From a virus, in IMG/VR virus record IMGVR_UViG_3300048592_001399, positions 1 through 42,209 of that record: a stretch of 42,209 nucleotides of DNA; one strand, given 5' to 3'. Position numbers and translations under genes: made by a program. The notes beneath the pieces were generated by a model that was not told the origin of the DNA, ran no database searches, and was given only the letters and a program-made list of their open reading frames with translations. Numbering within the stretch: position 1 is the first letter of the stretch; each line of letters starts with the position of its first letter. Of this stretch, positions 1 through 6,125 are shown piece by piece.

Positions 1-42
1 TTAATCCGCAGGTCCCTGGTTCGAGCCCAGGTCGGGGAGCCA
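1..42 (+). tRNA. tRNA-Asn(GUU), 3' fragment (attL target)
   Basis: The first bases TTAATCCGC fit the 3' half of an asparagine anticodon arm (GUU anticodon then AA). They are followed by a T arm, CCTGG-TTCGAGC-CCAGG, the acceptor strand TCGGGGA, discriminator G and an encoded CCA. The 5' half lies outside the window. This is host DNA up to the crossover core, so the phage is inserted at the 3' end of tRNA-Asn. The isotype is inferred from half a tRNA. Confidence 0.85.
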
Positions 43-1581
43 AACATCGCTACTGTGAACCACGTCGAATCCGGCACGGTTCACGAGCATCTCAGGCCGG
101 TATTCGATCCGGACGCCATGGTCTTCCAGCACGATCTCCTTGATGAACCCGGCGAAGAAAGTCCGCAGCTTCACAGGATCTCTGCTGCTCAGCACGACGT
201 CGCGCAGCAGGCCGGCGGCGTTGGCGATCTCGCGCTCGTCGATGCGGATCGGGGCGTAGACCTCTTCCTCTAACTCGATCAGTTTTCCCTCCATCTGTTC
301 CCGCTGCTGCTTCAGCTCGCGCATGCGCACGGTGAGGTCTCCAAGGTTGGGGGCGTCCTTGCCGTGCAGCTCCAGGATCTCGAACAGGTTGCGCAGGCGG
401 GTGTCGGTGTGGCGCAGCTCGGCGGCAATGGCTTCGCGCCGGCGCGCGCGGTCCTTGATCCACTCGCCGGTGAGCTGGTGCAGCTCGCGCACGAATTCGA
501 GCAGCCGGTCGCGCGTCATGATGCGGTCCATGATCTCTTCGATCATCCAGGCGTCGAAGTCGTCGGCGCGGATCCGGCGGTGACCGCAGCCGGATCCGCG
601 CTGGGCGGCGCTGCAGTTGTAGTAGGTGTAGCGCCCGCCGTTGCCACGCGCGCTCTCGGTCGTCATGGCGGCCCCGCACGCGCAGCGCAAGACGCCGGTG
701 AAGACCTGCAGGCTCCTGGCCGAGCCGCCACCTTCGACCGGAGCGCGCTCGCCGAACATGTCCTGTACCCGCATAAACACCTCCTCGCTGATGATGCCCC
801 GATGGCTCGGGGTGATGATCCATTCGTCCCGCGGACGTTCCTTGCTCTTGCCGGCCGCGCCATATGTGCGGTTGAACACGACGAAGCCTGCATAGACCCA
901 GTTCTTCAGCACCCATGTGAGGGTGTTCTTGGCCCAGCGCCGCCCGCGATTCAGCCGGCCGGTTTCGTTGAGTTGCAGGCAGATCGCCTTGCATCCCAGT
1001 CCGCGCAGGTAGAGATCGAAGATTTCCCGCACGGTTCCAGCCTCGGTCTCGTCTGGCACCAGCCTGGAGCGCTTGCCGGCGCGCTCGGCCTGGAATCCGA
1101 ACGGCACGCGCCCCCCGTTCCAGAAGCCATCGCGCGCGTTCTTCATCATCGAGCGCAGCGTGTCGGCCGACACCTGCCGGCTGTAGTGCTCGTCGAAGAT
1201 CTCCAGAATGGATTCCATCATCCACCCCGAATCTGTCTCGCTGTCGAGGTCGACGCTGACGTAAACCACGCGGCACCCGGACTGTTTCAGTTCCTTCTTG
1301 TATAGCGCGGCGTCGAGCTTGTTGCGCGCGAAACGCGATGTGCTCCAGCAGATGAAGAAATCCACCTGGTGCGCCCGGCAATAGCCGACAGCATCACGGA
1401 ACGCCGGCCGCTCGTCCGTCCGCCCTGAAATGCCGTCGTCGCGGAACACCCGCAGCACGTCCGCCTCGAGCGCCTCGGCCTTGCGACGCCCACCATCGAT
1501 CTGAGCGTCGACCGAAATGCCGTCGTCCGCCTGGCGCACCGTGCTCACCCTGCCGTAAATCACGGCCGATTTTCGACTCAT
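1..1581 (-). CDS. Large serine integrase (site-specific recombinase)
   Basis: A 526-aa serine recombinase that would integrate and excise the phage. The resolvase catalytic domain starts with Y9-G-R-V-S13, S13 being the nucleophile. It is followed by the recombinase domain, a zinc-ribbon with CxC and C...C pairs near residues 295-330, and a coiled-coil segment around 380-440, the standard layout of large serine integrases. The start is ATG at 1581, preceded by an AGGA ribosome site; a longer reading frame to 1641 overlaps the upstream gene and is less likely. The last nine residues (LGSNQGPAD) and the stop are encoded by the host tRNA; in the circular form the protein ends differently (see 42009..42209). 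The gene sits at the att site, as expected. Confidence 0.95.
   Translation of the reverse strand: MSRKSAVIYGRVSTVRQADDGISVDAQIDGGRRKAEALEADVLRVFRDDGISGRTDERPAFRDAVGYCRAHQVDFFICWSTSRFARNKLDAALYKKELKQSGCRVVYVSVDLDSETDSGWMMESILEIFDEHYSRQVSADTLRSMMKNARDGFWNGGRVPFGFQAERAGKRSRLVPDETEAGTVREIFDLYLRGLGCKAICLQLNETGRLNRGRRWAKNTLTWVLKNWVYAGFVVFNRTYGAAGKSKERPRDEWIITPSHRGIISEEVFMRVQDMFGERAPVEGGGSARSLQVFTGVLRCACGAAMTTESARGNGGRYTYYNCSAAQRGSGCGHRRIRADDFDAWMIEEIMDRIMTRDRLLEFVRELHQLTGEWIKDRARRREAIAAELRHTDTRLRNLFEILELHGKDAPNLGDLTVRMRELKQQREQMEGKLIELEEEVYAPIRIDEREIANAAGLLRDVVLSSRDPVKLRTFFAGFIKEIVLEDHGVRIEYRPEMLVNRAGFDVVHSSDVWLPDLGSNQGPAD
30..42 (+). other. attL crossover core in tRNA-Asn
   Basis: GGTCGGGGAGCCA is the segment shared between the tRNA 3' end and the phage right end (42083..42095). 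Left of it the two junctions differ completely (tRNA T arm versus phage). Right of it they are identical phage sequence. This is what an attL/attP pair with a 13-bp common core looks like. Confidence 0.8.
30..156. repeat. 127-bp terminal direct repeat, left copy
   Basis: Identical base for base to 42083..42209. It covers the att core and the last codons of the serine integrase gene. A repeat of exactly 127 bp equals a common de Bruijn k-mer length, so the duplication most likely reflects a circular or branching assembly path rather than a biological terminal redundancy. Confidence 0.95.
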
Positions 1582-1591
1582 GCCACAGATC

Positions 1592-2095
1592 CTATTTCTT
1601 GTTCGCCAGGTTGGATATGTGACGCTCGCTGATCTCCTCACCCAGCTGGCGCTTCAACATGTCCCGGATCGTCGCGCACGGCACCTTCAGCGCCGCCAGC
1701 GTCTCGATGTAGCGGTTTCGCTGAAACCTCAGGTATGAGCGGTAAGGGCGCAGGTGGGACTTGATCATGTTGTCCTCATGCAGTGAATCGTCCGCATCGA
1801 GGATCCGCCACATCGCCAGGAATGCGTCGACGCCGATCGCCTCAGCCACCTGCAGCCAGGTTCGCGGAAGCCCCATCGACGTGAGCTCGTCGAGGCGCGG
1901 GTCGCGTTTTTTTTGGTCCGCGGCCGGCCGAAATTTGAAAAAGCCGCATGTATCCTGGTACCCACCCCCCCCGGCGGGGGGGAGGGGGTTGGCCTGCCGA
2001 CCCCCCACCCCCTGCTGCAGGCCACCGACACCCCCGTCCACCTGGTCAGTTCCGTCCGCTGAATTGCGCTTTTCGTTCTCTGCATCCATCCCCAT
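1592..2095 (-). CDS. Putative DNA-binding protein, C-terminal HTH-like
   Basis: A protein of about 167 aa that I do not recognise by name. The middle is low complexity and glycine/proline rich because a CCCC...GGGG palindrome is inserted in it. The C-terminal half is ordered: WLQVAEAIGVDAFLAMWRIL, then a basic stretch (RPYRSYLRFQRNRYIETL) and a helix-turn-helix-like end (ATIRDMLKRQLGEEISERHI). That would suit a regulator or an excisionase-like partner of the adjacent integrase, but this is inference. The start is uncertain: ATG 2095 has a GGAGAATAAGG leader and is preferred; ATGs at 2134 and the frame up to 2206 are alternatives. Confidence 0.6.
   Translation of the reverse strand: MGMDAENEKRNSADGTDQVDGGVGGLQQGVGGRQANPLPPAGGGGYQDTCGFFKFRPAADQKKRDPRLDELTSMGLPRTWLQVAEAIGVDAFLAMWRILDADDSLHEDNMIKSHLRPYRSYLRFQRNRYIETLAALKVPCATIRDMLKRQLGEEISERHISNLANKK
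1965..1992. repeat. REP-like GC palindrome, copy 1
   Basis: A C8-GG-C-G7 type palindrome followed by AGGGGGTTGG, a divergent member of the CTCTCCC/GGGAGAGGG family found in eight other places here. It lies in frame inside the HTH-like gene and encodes NPLPPAGGGG. Confidence 0.6.
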
Positions 2096-2244
2096 CGCCT
2101 TATTCTCCCGTCTCTGAATTGCGCTTTCTGGCATACCACGCCATTCGCTAATTGCGCCGGGCTGTAGATTTAGCCCGGTTTTCCGTCGAGTTTCCGACAC
2201 CCCCACGACCCTCTAACTCCACCCAGTAACGACGCCATTCCCTA

Positions 2245-2258
2245 GTAGATATATCTAC
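2245..2258. promoter_or_regulatory. 14-bp perfect palindrome, possible operator
   Basis: GTAGATATATCTAC is a perfect AT-rich palindrome in a short intergenic stretch between the tyrosine recombinase and the HTH-like gene, upstream of the latter. It could be a repressor operator or a small recombination site; nothing more can be said from sequence. Confidence 0.45.
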
Positions 2259-2323
2259 GGTCGGAGGGTCGCCGACGATGCGTTGCGCCGGGCTACAACC
2301 GAACGAGCGCGCATCGATGCGGC

Positions 2324-3328
2324 TCACTTGCCCTCGCCCTTCCTTAACCGCTTCAGCAGGTCCGACACCGGCGTGCGCATCTTCGCCATTGGGTTGGCCC
2401 GGTCTGATTCGCGAGTCAGCTTGCGCGTGGCCAGGTGGGTGTAGATCTCCGTGCTCTTCGGGTCGGCGTGGCCCATCAGCTTCTGGCGCACCAGGAGATC
2501 GACGTCGCCCTCGGCCAGCTCGGTTCCGTAGAGGTGGCGCAGCGCGTGCGGGTGCAGCTGCTCTTCAGGGATCCCGGCGCGGCGGCCGTGGCGGGCCACC
2601 AGATCGATCACCGCGCGGCGGTTCATGCGCCGGCGCTCGCCGTGGTATTCGTGCGGCGGGCAGGTGCGGTTCCTGGTCGACACGAACAGCACCTTGTCGC
2701 CGCGGCCGATCTCGCGGTCGATCTCCTTCAGCTCCGGGTGCTCGAGATACAGCCGCAGCAGCAGATCCGCCTCCACCGGCACCGGGATCGCCCGCGTCTT
2801 CTTCCCTTTCTCCTCCACCCGCAGCAGCATGCGCGGCTTGCCGTCCACCTCTTCCTGCACCAGGTTGCTCTCGTTCAGGCTCACCAGGCCGCTCGCCCGC
2901 AGGCCGCAGCCGATCAGCATCCCCAGCATCGCGCCGTCGCGCACCCCCTCGAACGTCTCGAAGTCCGGCGCCCACATCAGCCGCTCCGCGTTCGCCAGCG
3001 TCATCAGCCGCGGCAGCCGCTTCGCCGCCCTGGGGTAGCTCACCCCCTCCGCCGGGTTCGTCTTCATCCGGCCCGACCGGCGCAGCCAGGCGTAGAACTC
3101 CCGCACCGCCGCCACGTGCGTCTTGCGGCTCGCCGGATCCAGCCCCTGCTTGTGCAGCCACGGCCCCGTGAAAGCCAGCAGCTCGTCCGTCGACGCCCGC
3201 AGCGGATCAGCCCCCGCCAGAAACACCTCCAGCCGCCCCAGCGCCAGCCCGTACACCTGAGCCGTCCTGGCCGACCGCCCTTGGTTAGACTGCTTGAAGG
3301 CCAGAAAGCCCTCGATCAGATCGCGCAT
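2324..3328 (-). CDS. Tyrosine recombinase (XerC/D-like integrase)
   Basis: A 334-aa tyrosine recombinase with a SAM-like N-terminal DNA-binding domain (residues 1-95) and a C-terminal catalytic domain. The catalytic residues are visible: R144 (GCGLRASG), K174 region (EEKGKKTR), H261-x-x-R264 (HPHALRH), H287 (MGHAD) and Y296 (STEIYTHL). ATG 3328 follows GGAAGG at good spacing and starts where the family normally starts; an extra 34 codons upstream read through the repeat-rich region and are not needed. It lies directly downstream of the iteron-like region, so a role in dimer resolution or a local recombination reaction is plausible. Integration itself is better assigned to the serine integrase at the att site. 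Confidence 0.92.
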   Translation of the reverse strand: MRDLIEGFLAFKQSNQGRSARTAQVYGLALGRLEVFLAGADPLRASTDELLAFTGPWLHKQGLDPASRKTHVAAVREFYAWLRRSGRMKTNPAEGVSYPRAAKRLPRLMTLANAERLMWAPDFETFEGVRDGAMLGMLIGCGLRASGLVSLNESNLVQEEVDGKPRMLLRVEEKGKKTRAIPVPVEADLLLRLYLEHPELKEIDREIGRGDKVLFVSTRNRTCPPHEYHGERRRMNRRAVIDLVARHGRRAGIPEEQLHPHALRHLYGTELAEGDVDLLVRQKLMGHADPKSTEIYTHLATRKLTRESDRANPMAKMRTPVSDLLKRLRKGEGK

Positions 3329-3360
3329 TTCGCTACCTTCCAAAGTACCCCCAGGCATTT

Positions 3361-3730
3361 CTTGCCGTGGATCCGTGGATCGCCCCATTTCGCCACATAA
3401 GCCATTGATATACAAGCAAAACACTTCCACGGGTTTCCACGGAAAACCCGTGGAACCCGTGGAAAACCCGTGGATGAAAAAATAGGCAGTTGTTCAAACC
3501 CGTGGATAAGCGTTCCCTGATTTACCTCACTGCCTTCTCTTTCTTCTTCTTTCTTATCAATTGGATAGAGAGAGAAAGAAAGCGTGGAGCCGAAAACCCT
3601 ACCCGTGGAAAAAACAGGTGAAACCGTGGAAAACGGAGGTAGACCCGTGGAAAACGGAGGCCGACCCGTGGGACCAACCGCTTCAGGAATCAAGGACTTA
3701 GCATCAAAAACACTGATGATCCACGGGTTA
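3361..3730. other. Iteron-like repeat region, putative replication origin
   Basis: This 484-base gap between genes (3329..3812) has no convincing ORF. It holds about twelve copies of a CCGTGGA motif, often as ACCCGTGGAAAA, mostly in one orientation with a few inverted (near 3426, 3436 and 3719). One copy, 3499..3509, reads as TTATCCACG on the other strand, one base from a DnaA box. Between the two repeat clusters lies a pyrimidine-rich then purine-rich AT-rich tract (3535..3583), unusual in this GC-rich genome and a possible unwinding element. Iterons plus an AT-rich tract suggest an origin; a recombinase-binding or transcription-control array is the alternative. Confidence 0.5.
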
Positions 3731-3812
3731 GCGCGACCATGCCCCCCAACCTTTTTGGCAAACCGCCGCGGGCAAAAAATTTTTTGGGGTGCGGGGTGCG
3801 GGATGGAGAGGG

Positions 3813-4256
3813 TCATGCCTTCGGCCCCGGCAACAGATTGGAGGTCTGCGCGTGCTCGAGCACCGTCTTCCCGTTCGGCAGCAGCATCTGCCCCAGGAAC
3901 GCCCCCTCGAAGGTCAAGATGCCCGTCTCGATCGCCGTCACCTGGCCCTTGATCCAGTCGCGCAGGATCGAATAGACCGCCACGCTGGCGATGTCCAGCG
4001 CCTTGCGCTCGTGCTCGACCTTCGTGCAGCGCGTGCGGTGGCTGTATGGGTGCTCCTTCAGCCATGCCATCGCATAGCCGCGGATCGACGCCTTCACGCT
4101 CACCGGCTGACTACGGTATTCGAACTGCACCATGATCTCCTGCGCCTCGTCGTCGATCATGCTGCCGAACCGTGAGCAGCCAAAGCCGCGCAGCAGCTTC
4201 TGGATCTCGCCCAGCGCGCGCTCTCCGCTGGTGGTGTTTTCGTATGGGAGCGGCAT
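3813..4256 (-). CDS. Conserved phage protein, unknown function
   Basis: A 147-aa soluble protein without a recognisable domain name. It resembles small phage proteins often found near replication or recombination genes, with conserved-looking stretches GYAMAWLKEHP and RDWIKGQVTAIETGILTFEGAFLGQMLLPNG. Its ATG overlaps the stop of the integron integrase gene (TGATG), so the two are translationally coupled in one leftward operon. Function unknown. Confidence 0.8.
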   Translation of the reverse strand: MPLPYENTTSGERALGEIQKLLRGFGCSRFGSMIDDEAQEIMVQFEYRSQPVSVKASIRGYAMAWLKEHPYSHRTRCTKVEHERKALDIASVAVYSILRDWIKGQVTAIETGILTFEGAFLGQMLLPNGKTVLEHAQTSNLLPGPKA

Positions 4257-5230
4257 CAGGCGGTCCTCCTGGTTATCTGTTCGAGCGGGCTCGTCACGCC
4301 CGCCGCGCCACGCTCCGCCACGTGCGTGTAGATCTGCGTCGTGCTCACGTCGGCATGGCCAAGCAGTTGCTGGATGGTGCGGATGTCGGTCCCCGACTCC
4401 AGCAAATGCGTGGCGAACGAATGCCGCAGGGTGTGGGCGCCCAGGCGCTTGGTGATCCGGGCCGAGATCCGTGCCGCCCGCAGCGCCTTCGACACGGCGG
4501 TATCGTGGATGTGGTGCCGGCGGAGCTCGCCGGTGCGCGGGCAGGGGCCAATCTTCGATGCTGGGAAAACATACTGCCAGCCGAATTCCTGCGCCGCGCG
4601 CGGGTACTTGCGTTCGAGCGCGTGCGGCAGGTAGACCGATCCGTAGCCGTTGGCGAGGTCGCGGGTGTGCATGCGTTTCACGGCCTCAAGGTGATGGCGC
4701 AGCGGCTCGGCCACGCTGTCCGGCAGCATCACTGCCCGGTCCTTCGCCCCCTTGCCGTCTCGCACGGTGATGATCCGGCGCGCGAAATCGATGTCCTGCA
4801 CGCGCAGCGACAGGCACTCGGCCAGCCGCAGGCCGGCGCCGTAGAGCAGCGCGGCGATCATCCAGTGCATGCCGGTCATATGGGAGAGCAGGCGCGCCAC
4901 CTCGTCGCGCGACAGCACCACCGGAAGATGGCGCGGCAGGCGAGCCGGATGGAACCCAGAGAAATCACCGACCTCCTCCTGCAGCACCTGGCGGTAGAGG
5001 AAAACGATCGCGTTCAGCGCCTGGTTCTGCGTCGACGCCGACACGTCGCGCTCGCGCGCCAGGTGCGTGAGGAAGCCGCGCACCTTGTCCTCGTGGCTGC
5101 CGCCCGGATTGTCGCGGCACCAGTAGGCGAAGCGACGAATCCAGCCGAGATAGGACTTCTCGGTCTTGTAGGCCATGTGCTTGAAGCGCAGCACGTTCCG
5201 CGCGGCCTCGATGGTCTGTGTCAGGTTCAT
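4256..5230 (-). CDS. intI: Integron integrase (IntI family tyrosine recombinase)
   Basis: A 324-aa tyrosine recombinase that would recombine attI and folded attC sites to capture or excise gene cassettes. Catalytic residues are R135, K160, H266-x-x-R269, H292 and Y301. It carries the insertion that separates IntI from XerC/XerD: residues 204-224 (ALERKYPRA...WQYVFPA) followed by RRHHIHD. The C-terminus GAAGVTSPLEQI is also IntI-like. The gene looks intact and full length. It is transcribed leftward with the phage operon and overlaps the next gene by one base. The ATG at 5230 has only a weak ribosome site. Only 32 bases separate the start codon from the first cassette crossover, so attI must be short or extend into the gene. 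Confidence 0.95.
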   Translation of the reverse strand: MNLTQTIEAARNVLRFKHMAYKTEKSYLGWIRRFAYWCRDNPGGSHEDKVRGFLTHLARERDVSASTQNQALNAIVFLYRQVLQEEVGDFSGFHPARLPRHLPVVLSRDEVARLLSHMTGMHWMIAALLYGAGLRLAECLSLRVQDIDFARRIITVRDGKGAKDRAVMLPDSVAEPLRHHLEAVKRMHTRDLANGYGSVYLPHALERKYPRAAQEFGWQYVFPASKIGPCPRTGELRRHHIHDTAVSKALRAARISARITKRLGAHTLRHSFATHLLESGTDIRTIQQLLGHADVSTTQIYTHVAERGAAGVTSPLEQITRRTA

Positions 5231-5268
5231 GTGATGGTTGCCTGTAGGCTTATGAATCTCTGTTATGC
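5231..5268 (+). other. attI-like insertion point upstream of intI
   Basis: The core GTTATGC (5262..5268) marks the start of cassette 1; crossover is expected between G5262 and T5263. The sequence just left of it, GGCTTATGAATCTCTG, resembles the right arm of attC2 (GCTTAGCTCTGCG). A clear inverted L box, as in known attI sites, is not evident. Confidence 0.55.
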
Positions 5269-5999
5269 GTCAAAAGTCGCCATGCGCTTGCTGCCACGCA
5301 TGGAACCTGTCCGTTGCCAATGGCGCGCAGTTGGTCCATCCGCTTGGCCACCCCATCAGAGTCAATCGGAATTTCACCGACCGCACCAGGTCCGGGCGGC
5401 CAATGTCCACAATCTGGTCGCACAAGTTGGCTACGTGAAGCCGCCCATTCTTGCCGCGCTTGATCCGGTTTCCCTTGCCGCTCTGCCCCTTGCCGTCGCG
5501 CGTCGTTGGCGTCTGCCAATATCCAAATTCGCTCCCGGTGCTGCGGGGCGCCAAGTGCGTCTGCTCCAAGCACTCCCCATCGCGCATCGAACCCCATCTC
5601 GGCCAAGTCTCCGAGAACTCGTCCAAGCCCTCGATCAACGAGCATTGGCGAGTTCTCCACGAACACGAATCGCGGTTCCACTTCGCGAACGATCCGGGCC
5701 ATTTCCAGCCACAATCCGCTGCGCTCGCCGTCGAGTCCGTCGCCTCTGCCGGCGATGGAAATGTCTTGACATGGGAACCCCCCTGACACAACATCAATTC
5801 GCCCGCGCCAAGGCTTGCCGTCGAAGGTTCGCACGTCGTCCCAGATCGGGAAGGCTGGCAGCAGTCCGTCGCGCTGCCGGGCAAGCAGCACGCTTCGGCA
5901 GTAGGCATCAAGCTCAACAGCGCATCGGGTGCGCCAGCCAAGCAAGTGCCCTCCCAAGATGCCGCCTCCTGCCCCTGCAAAAAGTGCCAACTCATTCAC
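5250..5999 (-). CDS. C5-cytosine DNA methyltransferase (cassette 1)
   Basis: A 249-aa phage-type DNA (cytosine-5) methyltransferase, probably protecting phage DNA from restriction. SAM-binding motif I is FAGAGGG (7-13), the catalytic loop is GGFPCQ with C77, ENS is at 115-117, a QRRxR-like motif is QHRER (153-157), and motif X is AIGNGQVP (227-233). The target-recognition region is short compared with Dcm-class enzymes, as is usual for this phage group. The start is GTG 5999 after AAAGGACGG. The gene is reversed within cassette 1, and its last codons (after H-N) run across the cassette boundary into the intI-side flank, so the final residues would change in a free cassette. A second frame overlaps it almost completely. 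Confidence 0.92.
   Translation of the reverse strand: MNELALFAGAGGGILGGHLLGWRTRCAVELDAYCRSVLLARQRDGLLPAFPIWDDVRTFDGKPWRGRIDVVSGGFPCQDISIAGRGDGLDGERSGLWLEMARIVREVEPRFVFVENSPMLVDRGLGRVLGDLAEMGFDARWGVLGADALGAPQHRERIWILADANDARRQGAERQGKPDQARQEWAASRSQLVRPDCGHWPPGPGAVGEIPIDSDGVAKRMDQLRAIGNGQVPCVAASAWRLLTHNRDS
5255..5264 (+). repeat. 10-bp direct repeat flanking cassette block, left copy
   Basis: AATCTCTGTT here and at 7371..7380 bracket the whole block of cassettes and the 94-aa gene. The repeat ends exactly at the GTT crossover trinucleotide in both places. Confidence 0.6.
5270..5995 (-). CDS. Overprinted protein inside methyltransferase gene
   Basis: A 241-aa reading frame in the +1 frame over almost the whole methyltransferase gene, starting at an ATG four bases after the GTG and able to share its ribosome site (GTGAATGAG). 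Its C-terminal half has sequence that I recall as recurrent next to phage cytosine methyltransferases: FSETWPRWGSMRDGEC, a WQTPTTRDGKG stretch, and LMGWPSGWTNCAPLATDRF near the end. A stop-free frame of this length with recognisable motifs argues for a real overlapping gene, possibly a partner or target-recognition subunit. Expression is not proven, and GC-rich DNA does produce long spurious frames, so the motif recall is the main support. Confidence 0.6.
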   Translation of the reverse strand: MSWHFLQGQEAASWEGTCLAGAPDALLSLMPTAEACCLPGSATDCCQPSRSGTTCEPSTASLGAGELMLCQGGSHVKTFPSPAEATDSTASAADCGWKWPGSFAKWNRDSCSWRTRQCSLIEGLDEFSETWPRWGSMRDGECLEQTHLAPRSTGSEFGYWQTPTTRDGKGQSGKGNRIKRGKNGRLHVANLCDQIVDIGRPDLVRSVKFRLTLMGWPSGWTNCAPLATDRFHAWQQAHGDF

Positions 6000-6050
6000 T
6001 TCCGTCCTTTCAGGCGCCGTGTCACCAGCGCCGACTTTTGTACCGTTGCC

Positions 6051-6118
6051 GCATAACACGGCGGTCGAGCTGACCTTGCGCAAGAAGCCGCGCAAGTCAG
6101 CTCACCTCAGCGTTGGCC
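6051..6118 (+). other. attC1 recombination site
   Basis: A 68-bp attC site. The R'' box GCATAAC (6051..6057) is the exact reverse complement of the cassette-1 start GTTATGC at 5262; the R' box is GTTGGCC (6112..6118). The arms form a stem GGT-[C]-GAGCTGAC-[C]-TTGCGC paired with GCGCAA-GTCAGCTC-ACC, leaving two unpaired bases, C6066 and C6075, on one strand: the extrahelical bases typical of folded attC. The UCS-like spacers and the 8-base loop are normal for short attC sites. Confidence 0.9.
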
Positions 6119-6125
6119 GTCTTCA

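Noticed and set aside
1-42. Complete tRNA gene in the window
   Set aside because: Only the part from the anticodon to CCA is present; the right end of the window carries phage, not the other tRNA half.
30-156. Biological terminal redundancy or cos/pac repeat
   Set aside because: The repeat is exactly 127 bp, equals a usual assembly k-mer, covers the att core rather than packaging genes, and is better explained by circular/branched assembly.
3584-3952. 122-aa plus-strand frame with PVENGGRPV repeats
   Set aside because: The repeat peptides are just the iteron DNA translated; the frame then runs antisense into the 147-aa gene. No ribosome site.
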